Positions 20,513 through 30,123 of a DNA stretch of 64,000 bases are shown piece after piece (position 1 is the stretch's first letter; every line of letters starts with the position of its first letter). Source of the DNA: Vibrio penaeicida. GTDB taxonomy: Bacteria > Pseudomonadota > Gammaproteobacteria > Enterobacterales > Vibrionaceae. The notes below the pieces were generated by a model, which was given only the letters and a program-made list of their open reading frames with translations, had not been told where the DNA came from and made no database searches. The position numbers were made by a program, and so were the translations under genes. The stretch is from the NCBI RefSeq assembly GCF_002933855.1, contig NZ_BFAQ01000008.1, positions 1,058-65,057 of the forward strand, given 5' to 3'.

Positions 20513-21892
20513 ATGACATCAGCAATGCATCTTGTATTTCACCATACTCGAGGGGATTTTATTCGGAAGCTGTTTGCAATTGCTTTGCCTATTGCGTTGC
20601 AAAGTGTGATGTTTTCGAGCCGTGGGTTGGTTGATGTATTAATGCTAGGTCAACTCGGAGAAGCAGACATTGCGGCAGTAGGCATCGCGTCACGTGCCAT
20701 GTTTGTCACCACGATCATGCTGGTGGGCATTACAACTGGTGGTTCCATGCTCATTGCACAGTATTGGGGAGCTGGCAATCACAAAGGTGTGAAGGAAAGT
20801 ACGGCGCTTACGTGGATGATAGCGAGCCTTATTGCTGCAGTAACCGTTGTTGGTTTCTCACTATTTCCAACTCAAGTGATGAGCCTCGCAACCGACTCAC
20901 CCGAAGTGATTGCTTTAGGAACTGATTATATTGTGCTTACTGCTTTTAGCATGTTTGGTGTGGCGTGTGTAGCGAGTATGGCAGTGGGTCTACGTTCAAT
21001 TCAAAAGCCCGGTCTGAGTACTTTCTTTAGTGGTATTGGTATTGTTTCTAATGTGTTTCTGAACTGGGTTTTCATCTTCGGAAATTTAGGCGCACCTGCA
21101 ATGGGAATAAAAGGCGCGGCCATTGCCACCTTGATAAGCAGCGCCATTGAAGTGTGCTGTCTTTACGGTTATCTGTACTCCAAAAAACATTTATTGTCTT
21201 TTGGCTTCCATGAAATGGTAACCGTTTGGAATCGAGAAACCGTCATTCGTTTCTTGAAACTTTCGATGCCAACAACATTTAACTTTCTTGCTTGGGCTGG
21301 AGGCTTATTCGTATATCACGCAATCATGGGGCAAACAGGTGTTCAGGGTCTTGCTGCACTCTCTGTGATGACTCCCGTGGAATCCATTTCCCTTTGCGTC
21401 ATGATTGGTATCTCTACTGCCTCAGCCGCTCTCATCGGTAATCAATTAGGGGCAAAGGATTTAGAGTCAGTTTATTATCGCGCTATCGGCTTAGTGGTGG
21501 TGAACATAGGAGTGGGGATTGTTACAGCGACACTTCTTTATTTGTGTCAGATATACATCTTGGACGCATTTACTGCATTGTCTGATGAAACACGAGAACT
21601 CAGCCAGAAATTCATGTTGGTATTAAGTGTTGGGATCGTTCTCCGCTCTTTACCTATGATGGCGATTGTTGGTGTACTGAGAGCGGGGGGGGATGTAAAT
21701 TTTTGCCTCTATCAAGACCTGGTTGCTCAGTGGGTAATTGGCATTCCGGTTACAGCGTTTTGTGCCATTGTTCTTGGGTGGAAACCTGAATATATTTATG
21801 CACTATTTTTGCTTGAAGAGCTCATTAAGTGGTTTGGATCAACGTACCGTATAAAAAGCAAGAAGTGGATTAGAAATTTGGTTGAAAATTGA
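20513..21892 (+). CDS. MATE-family multidrug efflux transporter
   Basis: This 459-residue polytopic protein has about 12 hydrophobic segments. The opening IALPIALQSVMFSSRGLVDVLMLGQLGEADIAAVGIASR is typical of MATE (NorM/DinF/YeeO-like) pumps, and the internal repeat starts FLKLSMPTTFNFLAWAGG. It would extrude cationic compounds using sodium or protons. AAGAGGG precedes the ATG. It stands alone; the next operon starts 128 bases on. Confidence 0.9.
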   Translation: MTSAMHLVFHHTRGDFIRKLFAIALPIALQSVMFSSRGLVDVLMLGQLGEADIAAVGIASRAMFVTTIMLVGITTGGSMLIAQYWGAGNHKGVKESTALTWMIASLIAAVTVVGFSLFPTQVMSLATDSPEVIALGTDYIVLTAFSMFGVACVASMAVGLRSIQKPGLSTFFSGIGIVSNVFLNWVFIFGNLGAPAMGIKGAAIATLISSAIEVCCLYGYLYSKKHLLSFGFHEMVTVWNRETVIRFLKLSMPTTFNFLAWAGGLFVYHAIMGQTGVQGLAALSVMTPVESISLCVMIGISTASAALIGNQLGAKDLESVYYRAIGLVVVNIGVGIVTATLLYLCQIYILDAFTALSDETRELSQKFMLVLSVGIVLRSLPMMAIVGVLRAGGDVNFCLYQDLVAQWVIGIPVTAFCAIVLGWKPEYIYALFLLEELIKWFGSTYRIKSKKWIRNLVEN

Positions 21893-22020
21893 ACATAAGT
21901 CTCTCTTGTCATGTAACGGTGTGCATATATTGTGATCTCTGCGTCAAAATACTTCCTAGGCTTCCTGTTTTAGTGTAGATTCTCATACCTAATTTCTAAC
22001 TAAGCCAGTTGAGTAAGTGA

Positions 22021-22692
22021 ATGTTAAATCTTTCAGACCTATGTAAAGGGTACGTGGATGGTGGAGAGTTTCACCCCGTACTACAAGGGGCTGAATTGAC
22101 ATTGAAGCAAGGTGAGCAGCTTGCCCTAATGGGGGAAAGCGGATCAGGAAAAAGCACTTTACTCAATTTGATTGCAGGCATCGATCAAGTCGATTCCGGC
22201 GAAATTTGGTTTTCAAAATTTTCTATGCATGCGCAACCTGAATATAAGCGTACAGCGTATCGCAGAAATAACATTGGTCACATCTTCCAACAGTTCAATT
22301 TGCTTCCCACTCTAAATATTGCAGACAATATACGTTTTTGTAGGCAGCTCAAAGGGCTTCCAGAAGACCGAGGCTTATGGCGTCAAATACTCTCGGCGCT
22401 TGATCTCATGCCTTTACTTGGTCGATACCCTGAAGAAGTGTCTGGTGGGCAGCAGCAGCGAGCTGCGATTGCACGTTCTCTGTATATGGAACCAAAACTT
22501 CTTTTGGCGGACGAGCCAACAGGAAGTCTAGATGAAAGAAATGCAGAAGCCGTCATGCGACTTCTTACTAGCTTAACAAAACAGCTCGACTGTACGTTAT
22601 TGCTCGTGACACACAGTGAAAAAGTGGCGCAACACATGGAAGGTTGCATTCGCCTGCAAGGAGGGCAACTGCATGTTATGGCCCGTAGTTAA
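22021..22692 (+). CDS. ABC transporter ATPase (AttE/LolD-like)
   Basis: This 223-residue ATPase has Walker A GESGSGKST (38-46), a Q-loop in HIFQQFNLLPTLNI, signature VSGGQQQR, and Walker B LLLADEPTGSLDE with the H-loop in VTHSE. The sequence class is MacB/LolD (MATE-unrelated type VII ABC). It starts an operon with a two-unit FtsX-like permease and a CrtC/lipocalin-like protein, the AttEFGH layout. It energises the mechanotransmission permease rather than classical import. Confidence 0.9.
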   Translation: MLNLSDLCKGYVDGGEFHPVLQGAELTLKQGEQLALMGESGSGKSTLLNLIAGIDQVDSGEIWFSKFSMHAQPEYKRTAYRRNNIGHIFQQFNLLPTLNIADNIRFCRQLKGLPEDRGLWRQILSALDLMPLLGRYPEEVSGGQQQRAAIARSLYMEPKLLLADEPTGSLDERNAEAVMRLLTSLTKQLDCTLLLVTHSEKVAQHMEGCIRLQGGQLHVMARS

Positions 22693-25126
22693 GGCACTAC
22701 TTGGTCACTATAAGCGCCACCCCTTGCAGATTGTTCTCGTCTGGCTAGGATTGACTTTAGGCGTCTCCCTTCTTGTTGGTGTACTTGCCATCAATCACCA
22801 TGCAAAACAAAGCTACAGTGCTGGCGAAAAACTTTTTTCTAACCCTCTGCCTTACCGTATTCGTCCTGTCCACAGCGCTAATAAGATCCCTCAAGGGTTC
22901 TATATCCAGTTAAGAAGAGAAGGTTTTCATCAATGTATGCCTTTTGATGCGCACCGAATCTCAACTCAAAGCGGCCTGGAACTTACTATTACGGGGCTTG
23001 ATCCCGTCGCCATGCTTGAATTACAGCAAGGTGCATCACTTCGAGACATCAATACCCTTAAGTTAAAAGAACCACCTTATCCGATTATGGTGAGTTCGGA
23101 TCTTGCTGGCCATTTGAGTTGGCATGATGGGGATTACGTTACCCTTGAGGATGGCTCGTTACTTGGTCCTCTATTGGTAGATGAGCAAAATTTGCTTTCG
23201 GGCACACGGGTAATAGCGGACATTGCGCTAATTCGGATGCTAAGCCAGCGAACGGGGTTTGATCTTATTGCCTGCGGAAAGATGCCTCCAGAAAAAGTGG
23301 AAACACTAAAAGAGCTTTTACCTAATGGTATGAAATTTTCGCAAAATACTCGGGCTGAACTTGATTCGCTAACGTTGGCTTTTCATACCAATTTGACCGC
23401 ACTTGGCATGCTTTCTTTCTTTGTTGGTCTGTTTATTTTCTACCAAGCGATGACGCTCTCCTTTGTGCAACGTCAGCCATTGGTTGGCGTGTTGCGTCAA
23501 ACGGGTGTATCCATGTGGCAGCTCACCTTAGCACTCGTTTATGAGCTGATTTTTTGGATCGTGATTGCTTGGCTTTGCGGCAATGTTTTTGGGCTGTTTT
23601 TAGCGAATCAATTGATGCCTAGTGTATCTGCGAGCTTAGAAGATTTGTATAAAGCCAATGTTGGGTTGGATATTCAATGGAGCTGGGACTGGAGTAAGAA
23701 GAGCTTACTGGTTTCAATTTTGGGGACGCTGCTCGCTTGTAGCTTTCCGTTGTTCCGACTGCTTAGAACTCAACCAGTCCGATTAAGCGCAAAGCTGTCT
23801 ATTGTGCGCTTTGCGGGTAAGGAATTTACCTTTCAGGCTATGCTGGCATGTGTATTCGTGGTGGCAGCTGTTGCGGTTCATCAAGCGAATCAAACTCAAG
23901 AGTCCGGTTTTGCTTTGATCGCGCTATTGTTGATAAGCGTCGGGCTCTTTATGCCCTTTATTGTATGGAAAATCTTTAATGGTTTGTCGTTCTCGCTGAA
24001 ATGGGTGAAAGCTCGATGGTTTTTCGCCGACTGTGCTGCCAGCATGAGCTATCGTGGAGTGGCTGCAATGGCCTTTATGCTTGCACTTGCAACCAACATT
24101 GGTGTTGAAACCATGGTGGGAAGCTTCCGTGAAACAACGGATAAATGGTTAACTCAGCGTTTAGCGGCAGACGTATATGTGATGCCGACCAATAATATTT
24201 CAAAGAGAATGAGTACCTGGCTATCTGATCAAGATGAAGTGAAAGAAGTATGGTGGCGTTGGGAAAAGGAAATAAGCAGTATTTCAGGGACAATGCAAGC
24301 AGTCAGTACTGGTAATACAGCAGGTGAAAAAGAAGCGCTTACCCTTAAAGTTGCCATTCCCAATTATTGGTTCCATTTACAACATTCCCAAGGGGTGATG
24401 GTCAGTGAATCTATGGCAATAAAAGCGGGAATCCGAGCGGGTGATTACATTGCGTTACCAGCCCCCTTAGATGGCAATTGGCAAGTTGTTGGCGTTTATT
24501 ACGATTACGGTAACCCCTATAACCAAGTGATGTTGTCACATAGAAACTGGCTGACACATTTTGCTAATCAAGGTGAAGCCGGATTGGGTATTATTCTGAA
24601 AGATGGTTTCGCCTCTAGCCAGTTGCTTCGAAAACTTAATCAAGAATTTAAGCTCTCACCTGAGCGGATCTACGATAACAATAAAGTGCATGATCAAGCG
24701 TTGAAAGTGTTTGACCGTACCTTTGGCATCGCAGGAACCTTAGGCAATATTACGCTCGTTATCGCTGTATTCGGATTGTTCTTCTCTACGCTAGCCGGTG
24801 AAACTTCTCGTCAGCGGCACTTTGCATTGCTCAGGTGTTTTGGCTTATCCGCTAAGGAACTCGTTCTATTGGGTGGCTTACAGCTTCTGGTGATAGGTAT
24901 TTTCTCAGCGATGATCGCCATTCCATTAGGGTTAGTACTGGCTGATCTCATGATCGATGTTGTCCTTAAACAATCTTTCGGATGGACCATGCAGCTGGAA
25001 GTGATCCCTTGGGAGTATGGAACAACGTTCGCTTGGTCATTTGGTGCGCTCATTATTGCCGGCGCTTGGCCCGTCTTTAATATGGTTCGGAAAACCCCAA
25101 TGAAGTCACTGCGGGACGCGTTATAG
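22673..25126 (+). CDS. FtsX-like ABC permease (AttF/AttG-type, single long chain)
   Basis: This 817-residue protein has an N-terminal membrane helix (IVLVWLGLTLGVSLLVGVLA), an extracytoplasmic domain, three membrane segments (about 240-380), and a middle pair. A second periplasmic domain and a C-terminal FtsX triple helix (GNITLVIAVFGLFFSTLAG... ) follow. The two FtsX units in one chain suggest a fusion equivalent to AttF plus AttG. I place the start at the ATG at 22673 (GGAGGG upstream), which overlaps the ATPase gene by 20 bases. It ends one base before the attH-like gene. Likely substrate: a lipid or lipoprotein-type cargo handed to AttH. Confidence 0.85.
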   Translation: MLWPVVKALLGHYKRHPLQIVLVWLGLTLGVSLLVGVLAINHHAKQSYSAGEKLFSNPLPYRIRPVHSANKIPQGFYIQLRREGFHQCMPFDAHRISTQSGLELTITGLDPVAMLELQQGASLRDINTLKLKEPPYPIMVSSDLAGHLSWHDGDYVTLEDGSLLGPLLVDEQNLLSGTRVIADIALIRMLSQRTGFDLIACGKMPPEKVETLKELLPNGMKFSQNTRAELDSLTLAFHTNLTALGMLSFFVGLFIFYQAMTLSFVQRQPLVGVLRQTGVSMWQLTLALVYELIFWIVIAWLCGNVFGLFLANQLMPSVSASLEDLYKANVGLDIQWSWDWSKKSLLVSILGTLLACSFPLFRLLRTQPVRLSAKLSIVRFAGKEFTFQAMLACVFVVAAVAVHQANQTQESGFALIALLLISVGLFMPFIVWKIFNGLSFSLKWVKARWFFADCAASMSYRGVAAMAFMLALATNIGVETMVGSFRETTDKWLTQRLAADVYVMPTNNISKRMSTWLSDQDEVKEVWWRWEKEISSISGTMQAVSTGNTAGEKEALTLKVAIPNYWFHLQHSQGVMVSESMAIKAGIRAGDYIALPAPLDGNWQVVGVYYDYGNPYNQVMLSHRNWLTHFANQGEAGLGIILKDGFASSQLLRKLNQEFKLSPERIYDNNKVHDQALKVFDRTFGIAGTLGNITLVIAVFGLFFSTLAGETSRQRHFALLRCFGLSAKELVLLGGLQLLVIGIFSAMIAIPLGLVLADLMIDVVLKQSFGWTMQLEVIPWEYGTTFAWSFGALIIAGAWPVFNMVRKTPMKSLRDAL

Positions 25127-25127
25127 T

Positions 25128-26246
25128 ATGAGTCGTCCATCCAAATCTAAGATATTTCCAGTTCTATTCTCTATTGTTGCTCTGAGCGGCATATCGTGGA
25201 TTTTCTATGACTCTTTTTATGGCTCTGTAACAGGGGAGCATGAAAATGAAGTCAATACGGTGTTGATTGGTAGCAAAGACGCGGTATTTGAACCAGTGTT
25301 GCCAGATGACCCAGTGGCAATACCTGAAGATTTCAAGGAACACCCTGATTTTCAGCATGAGTGGTGGCACTTTTTTGCTAATGTCCAAGATGAGAATGAT
25401 GAACACTATGGTATTCAGTGGAGCTTTTTCCGAATAGCTAGCGATGAGCGTGAAATAGGCGGCTGGCAAAGCCCACAGACGTACTTGTCGCATGTTGTTA
25501 TTACATCTAACCAAACAAGCATTAAAGAGCAGAGGGTCGCTCGTGGCGGGATCGGGCAAGCAGGTGTGCAAGACGCGCCATTTGGCTTATGGATCGATAA
25601 CTGGCGTTGGAGCACAACCAGCAATGCGCCTTTTCCTAGTACTCTGAACATAGAAACCGATGAGTTTAAGGTTAACCTCCATAGTTCTACCATTGGTCCA
25701 TATGTGGTGAATGGCGATTTCGGTTATCAGATTAAGCATGATCTTCTTCCTGTCGCTTCATTCAGCGTAGCTGCACCGTTTATTCGCACCAAAGGTGAAC
25801 TTGTTCTAGGTGGTAAAACTTACCGTGTACAAGGGGAAGCGTGGTTTAACAAAGAGTGGGGCAGTGGTTTACTTGCTGAAGGGCAACAAGGCTGGGACCA
25901 ATTCTCACTGCGTCTGACAGATGGACGAACATTAATGGTTAATCAATATCGACACGTAAGGCAACCCTCTTATACTTTCGGAACCATTGCAGACAGAAAG
26001 GGAGATGTTGTCATTCTAAAGGGCGAAGATGTCGAGATCGTTCCGATTGGCACAGCTAAATTGAGGAATGGACGTAAATTGCCTTTGCAATGGGTTATCA
26101 ACGTACCAAAGTACAACATTAACCTGACTACTCGAGTAATGAAATCCGAACAATGGTTGCCATTCGCTATTCCTTATTGGGAAGGTCCTATTGTGGCTAC
26201 GGGCAGCCACGAAGCAGTAGGTTTAATGCAATTGACAGGGTATTGA
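25128..26246 (+). CDS. attH: AttH/CrtC-like lipocalin-fold protein
   Basis: The 372-residue protein has an uncleaved or cleavable N-terminal hydrophobic segment (FPVLFSIVALSGISWIF). It carries the AttH/CrtC motifs: HPDFQHEWWHFFANV near residue 70, GIQWSFFR, and EAWFNKEWGSG near residue 245, then WDQFSLRLTDGRTLM. These are tandem lipocalin-like domains shared with hydroxyneurosporene hydratase. In AttEFGH systems AttH works with the ABC units at the outer face of the membrane; substrate unknown. It is the last gene of the operon and is followed by a terminator. Confidence 0.82.
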   Translation: MSRPSKSKIFPVLFSIVALSGISWIFYDSFYGSVTGEHENEVNTVLIGSKDAVFEPVLPDDPVAIPEDFKEHPDFQHEWWHFFANVQDENDEHYGIQWSFFRIASDEREIGGWQSPQTYLSHVVITSNQTSIKEQRVARGGIGQAGVQDAPFGLWIDNWRWSTTSNAPFPSTLNIETDEFKVNLHSSTIGPYVVNGDFGYQIKHDLLPVASFSVAAPFIRTKGELVLGGKTYRVQGEAWFNKEWGSGLLAEGQQGWDQFSLRLTDGRTLMVNQYRHVRQPSYTFGTIADRKGDVVILKGEDVEIVPIGTAKLRNGRKLPLQWVINVPKYNINLTTRVMKSEQWLPFAIPYWEGPIVATGSHEAVGLMQLTGY

Positions 26247-26292
26247 TGACTTAAGTTTAGAAATTAGTAATCACTCTCATTATGAAATATTT

Positions 26293-26324
26293 AAAAAACC
26301 GTGTTCTTGTAGCGCGGTTTTTTT
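26293..26324 (+). terminator. Terminator of the Att-like operon
   Basis: An AAAAAACCG arm (26293-26301) pairs with CGGTTTTTT (26315-26323) around a 13-base loop that contains two more pairs. It lies 46 bases after the attH-like stop. Confidence 0.8.
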
Positions 26325-26456
26325 GTGGGTATAAATACTAAATTAGTTGCAACGTTTAGCGTTATAAACTGTGAACGGCTATACAATAAGGGAAGTCATA
26401 ATAAACTTAGTCTAAATAACAGTAAGGAATACTCTGATTAAAACTTGATAAGTTTC

Positions 26457-26496
26457 GGAAAAACCGATGTTTGAGCTCCAAACAAGCGATTTTTCC
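26457..26496 (+). promoter_or_regulatory. Imperfect hairpin in the nhaA leader
   Basis: ggaaaaaccgatgtttg (26457-26473) and ccaaacaagcgatttttcc (26478-26496) are near-complementary around agct. It lies 78 bases upstream of nhaA. It may be an mRNA structure or a protein site. It does not match a sodium or pH riboswitch that I know. Confidence 0.4.
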
Positions 26497-26573
26497 CAAG
26501 CGACATCACACTATAAACTTTGAATTATTGTTTGTTAGCATTCTATTAACAAAGTAGATGAAAGGGCGATATC

Positions 26574-27743
26574 ATGAATGATGTCATTAAACACTTTTTT
26601 AAAATGGAATCCGCGGGTGGTATCATCCTAGTAATTGCGGCTGCAATTGCTATGTTCGTCGCGAACTCCCCACTCAATGAAATGTACCAAGCAGGGTTAC
26701 ACACCTATGTATTGGGCATGTCCATTTCTCACTGGATCAATGATGGCTTGATGGCTGTCTTCTTCCTTCTCATTGGTCTAGAAGTTAAGCGTGAACTACT
26801 AGAAGGCGCTTTAAAATCCAAAGAAACCGCAATCTTCCCAGCTATTGCAGCTGTTGGCGGAATGCTTGCACCTGCACTTGTCTATATCGCATTCAATAGC
26901 GGTGACCCAACAGCAATGCAAGGATGGGCGATCCCTGCGGCAACCGACATCGCATTTGCCTTAGGTATTATGGCGCTTCTTGGAAAGCGCGTACCGGTAA
27001 GCCTAAAAGTATTCCTACTTGCGTTAGCTATTATCGATGACTTAGGTGTCGTTGTAATTATCGCGCTGTTTTATACTGGCGATCTTTCGACCACTGCGCT
27101 TTTGATAGGCTTTGTTGCCACTGCCGTCTTGTTCTTTATGAACAGTCGACACGTCAGTAAGATTCGATGGTACCTCATAGTCGGCTTTATTCTGTGGGTA
27201 GCGGTATTGAAATCTGGTGTGCACGCAACGTTGGCTGGTGTAGTAATAGGCTTCGCTATTCCGCTTAACGGCAACAAAGGGGAGCGGTCGCCTCTCAAGC
27301 ACGTTGAACATGCACTGCACTCTTATGTCGCGTTCTTTATTTTGCCAGTCTTTGCTTTTGCAAATGCAGGTATCTCGTTGGCAGGCGTATCCATGTCAGG
27401 CTTAACCTCAATGCTACCGCTGGGTATTGCGATGGGGCTATTGGTCGGTAAACCTCTTGGTATCTTCAGCTTCAGCTGGGTTGCCGTGAAGATGGGCGTG
27501 GCTAAGTTACCAGAAGGTATCAACATGAAACACATATTTGCAGTTTCGGTACTGTGTGGTATTGGTTTTACCATGTCGATATTCATATCTGGATTGGCGT
27601 TTGTTAATGTTAGCGCAGAATTTGATACGTATTCTCGCTTGGGTATCCTGATGGGGTCGACGACTTCAGCAATACTAGGCTACTTGCTGCTTCACTTCTC
27701 GTTACCTAAAGAGCCTGTACCTGTAGAAGAAGTACAGCACTAA
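26574..27743 (+). CDS. nhaA: Na+/H+ antiporter NhaA
   Basis: This 389-residue protein is collinear with E. coli NhaA (388). Motifs are [48 protein letters not shown] (121-131), and the ion-binding pair D155-D156 in AIIDDLG. It exchanges two protons for one sodium across the inner membrane for pH and sodium homeostasis. No nhaR gene is adjacent. AAAGGGCG precedes the ATG. Confidence 0.97.
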   Translation: MNDVIKHFFKMESAGGIILVIAAAIAMFVANSPLNEMYQAGLHTYVLGMSISHWINDGLMAVFFLLIGLEVKRELLEGALKSKETAIFPAIAAVGGMLAPALVYIAFNSGDPTAMQGWAIPAATDIAFALGIMALLGKRVPVSLKVFLLALAIIDDLGVVVIIALFYTGDLSTTALLIGFVATAVLFFMNSRHVSKIRWYLIVGFILWVAVLKSGVHATLAGVVIGFAIPLNGNKGERSPLKHVEHALHSYVAFFILPVFAFANAGISLAGVSMSGLTSMLPLGIAMGLLVGKPLGIFSFSWVAVKMGVAKLPEGINMKHIFAVSVLCGIGFTMSIFISGLAFVNVSAEFDTYSRLGILMGSTTSAILGYLLLHFSLPKEPVPVEEVQH

Positions 27744-27765
27744 TTAAAACCGTTTCAATCAAATA

Positions 27766-27796
27766 AAAACCCCGCTAGAGATAGCGGGGTTTTTTA
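27766..27796 (+). terminator. Terminator after nhaA
   Basis: accccgcta (27769-27777) pairs with tagcggggt (27782-27790), followed by T6. The left A run lets it serve the convergent xthA gene too. Confidence 0.92.
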
Positions 27797-27816
27797 GTGT
27801 CTATCGATTCAAATTT

Positions 27817-28623
27817 TTATTTGAAAACAGACCAAATAGGCGCGTGATCAGATGGTTTTTCAATTCCACGCAACTCGTAATCAATATCGGCTTCAACGCA
27901 CTTTTTCGCTAGGCTAGGAGTAGCTAATACCACGTCAATCCTCAGACCTCGGTTATCATCAAACCCGCGAGAGCGGTAGTCAAACCAAGAGTACTTATCC
28001 TCGACATCAGGGTGCAAGTTACGGAATGTGTCTTCAAAGCCCCAATCTAATAACGTTTGTAGCCACTCACGTTCGATAGGTTGGAAAGAACATTTTCCCG
28101 TTTTTAGCCATCGCTTACGATTCGGTTCACCGATGCCGATATCCAAATCAATAGGGCTAATGTTGATGTCGCCCATAACAATGACCTGTTCTTCATTTGT
28201 ATGGTGATCATTAAGATAGGTCATCAAGTCTTTGTAGAATTGTTCTTTATACGGGAATTTTGTTTCGTGTTCGACATTATCACCTTGTGGGAAGTAGCCA
28301 TTGAGCACTGTGACTTTTTCACCATTTTCATCTTTAAAGGTTGCCATGATCATGCGCTTTTGATGATCGTCATTATCCGTTGGGAAGCCCTTTCTGACTT
28401 CAAGTGGCTCTTGTTTGCACAGCATAGCGACACCGTAATGCGCTTTTTGACCATGGTAGTAAACTTTGTATCCCATCGCTTCCACGTCTTCCAAAGGAAA
28501 CGCATCATCATGAACTTTGATTTCCTGAAGACCGATGACATCTGGCTGATGCTTGTCTATTAATGCTTGCAGTTGGTGAAGGCGAGCTCGAAGACCATTT
28601 ATGTTGAAGCTGATCACTTTCAT
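27817..28623 (-). CDS. xthA: Exodeoxyribonuclease III
   Basis: This 268-residue protein, the same length as E. coli XthA, is an AP endonuclease and 3' exonuclease in base-excision repair. It starts [21 protein letters not shown]34 in LQEIKV binds the metal, [13 protein letters not shown] carries the D/N catalytic pair, and the C-terminal SDHAPI has the catalytic histidine. The ATG at 28623 follows AGAGGAT; a 26-codon upstream extension has no support. Confidence 0.97.
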   Translation of the reverse strand: MKVISFNINGLRARLHQLQALIDKHQPDVIGLQEIKVHDDAFPLEDVEAMGYKVYYHGQKAHYGVAMLCKQEPLEVRKGFPTDNDDHQKRMIMATFKDENGEKVTVLNGYFPQGDNVEHETKFPYKEQFYKDLMTYLNDHHTNEEQVIVMGDINISPIDLDIGIGEPNRKRWLKTGKCSFQPIEREWLQTLLDWGFEDTFRNLHPDVEDKYSWFDYRSRGFDDNRGLRIDVVLATPSLAKKCVEADIDYELRGIEKPSDHAPIWSVFK

Positions 28624-28953
28624 TATTTTTCTATCCTCTAGTGAGACCTTGTGCGACATAAGGTATCTATTTTCATAGGCTTCGCTACAACGAACCCTCA
28701 TTTCTACGCTAATTTAAACATGTTTATTTCGGCATCTCTACCTCGACACTCTCACCTGAATTCAAATGTCCTAAATTTAGACGTTTTCTCCAATACAGCT
28801 TTAACTCTACTGGAGCTCATTTCGTCTGCGTTTGTTCATAAAATCTAATTGATTGTATGAAAATCATACAGAACTCCGTAATGTTAAACGATGTGATCTG
28901 TCAACGTTTTAGTTTTGTATCTTTGATATCATGCTGCATAAATGCTTAGATTT
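28624..28953. other. Gene-free stretch upstream of xthA
   Basis: AT-rich spacer. It must hold the xthA promoter on the minus strand. I see no reading frame with a ribosome-binding site and no strong repeat; the right end runs into the small-RNA candidate promoter at 28954. Confidence 0.5.
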
Positions 28954-29127
28954 TTGACAATGTACGGTAATGTCGATTTTATATGGAATTAAGTGCTATC
29001 AAAGGGGTTGAGTGACGATGTTTTGTCTAATAGTATCTGCCTTGCCGTACACACCTGCAGGGGTGTATAAGCAACCTTAATTTGTGGTACATTTTTCACC
29101 TACATAGCGATATGTAGGTGATTTTTT
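28954..29127 (+). ncRNA. Candidate small RNA or leader RNA
   Basis: A consensus -35 TTGACA (28954-28959) has TTTTAT/TTTATA at 17-18 bases spacing, then about 135 bases ending in a perfect 10-bp hairpin and T7 (29097-29127). No CDS of normal size lies between. A 20-codon frame from 29019 (MFCLIVSALPYTPAGVYKQP) sits inside after a weak AGGGG, so it could be a leader peptide. Either a stand-alone small RNA or an attenuated leader of the GNAT gene at 29129. Confidence 0.45.
29097..29127 (+). terminator. Intrinsic terminator/attenuator directly before the GNAT gene
   Basis: cacctacata (29097-29106) pairs perfectly with tatgtaggtg (29111-29120) around gcga, followed by a and T7. The T run touches the ATG at 29129. 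The AGGTGA that could serve as ribosome-binding site is inside the stem. Confidence 0.85.
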
Positions 29128-29128
29128 T

Positions 29129-29680
29129 ATGAATACTCATCTCCACACTCTAACCTACTCAAAGTTACAAGCCATGATCCCAGAAATTGAAACCGATAGG
29201 TTGCTTTTAGTCGGACCAGATGAAAGCTGCTTTGAAGCCTATGAGGCATTTTATACCGATCGCGTCGCGTCAGAGGCGTATGGAGGACCTATTTCACGTT
29301 CAATGGCATGGGTTCGCCTTAAAAGCGATATTGGTGGTTGGTACGTGGATGGTTTTGGCGTTTGGGCTATCAAAGAAAAAGGTTCAGGGAAAATCGTTGG
29401 AGTTTGTGGATTTTGGCAAGGGTTGGGTTGGCCTAGAGAGCTAACTTGGTGGTTGTTGCCAAGTTCAAGAGGACAAGGTTACGCGGTAGAAGCGTCTCTT
29501 GCCGTTATCTCGTATGCCTACCGCGAGTTTGGCTGGCAAGAAGTCGAGACCTATATGAATGATGCCAACAAGCCCGCGAAATCCTTAGTTAAGCGGTTAG
29601 GTGGCGTAAAATCTAGGAGAGAGAAATTCCCTGATGATTTAAGCCGCGATATTTATGTTTTCCCCGATATCGATAGCTAA
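29129..29680 (+). CDS. GNAT-family N-acetyltransferase (RimJ/RimL-like)
   Basis: The 183-residue protein has the RimJ/RimL-type opening (IPEIETDRLLLVGPDES) and the acetyl-CoA-binding loop in WWLLPSSRGQGYAVEASLAVISYA. VETYMNDANKPAKSLVKRLG follows. Substrate unknown; relatives acetylate protein N-termini or small amines. The start is uncertain. The ATG at 29129 has its putative ribosome site locked in a terminator stem; the internal ATG at 29174 gives a conventional N-terminus but has a weak site. Confidence 0.85.
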   Translation: MNTHLHTLTYSKLQAMIPEIETDRLLLVGPDESCFEAYEAFYTDRVASEAYGGPISRSMAWVRLKSDIGGWYVDGFGVWAIKEKGSGKIVGVCGFWQGLGWPRELTWWLLPSSRGQGYAVEASLAVISYAYREFGWQEVETYMNDANKPAKSLVKRLGGVKSRREKFPDDLSRDIYVFPDIDS

Positions 29681-29867
29681 GATCAACAACTTCTATAGTT
29701 ATTGTCCTTCCACGTACCTCTTCTTTGTCTCCATTTTGTGCACTTAACCGTGTTTATTTTTACCTTTTGTATACCACTATCTCTATCTCCTTACAGAGGG
29801 AACTTTGTCTTTTCTGTACTTTGAAAGTGTTCACACCGTGAATAAACAGCGAAAATCACCAGTGGAA

Positions 29868-29887
29868 TACTGTTTGTATATACAGTA
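29868..29887 (+). promoter_or_regulatory. LexA (SOS) box upstream of the SLATT gene
   Basis: tactgtttgtatatacagta has the CTGT-N8-ACAG core, flanking TA on both sides and an AT-rich interior, matching the gamma-proteobacterial LexA consensus at 17 of 20 positions. It lies 237 bases before the SLATT start and overlaps possible -35/-10 elements (TTGTAT, TAATAA). The only gene downstream on this strand before the next repeat is the SLATT gene. The rest of 29681-30123 shows no other gene. Confidence 0.75.
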
Positions 29888-30123
29888 TATTTCTCATTAA
29901 TAATATGGGATTTGATGCGTTAAATAGTTGAATTAATCGAATGGGCTTTATGCATGATGATGTTTTAATATATTGATTTTATTATGATTTGATGATTGTC
30001 GCTGTTCTCCTTTCCTAGTTTGATGAAAAATAAATACGTATCAGGGTTTTTATCTCAAAACCAGTTGCAATGGAGTTGTTGTGGGCAAGGAAGCTGAATG
30101 CTCGGAATGGTTCAGGTGGCGTT

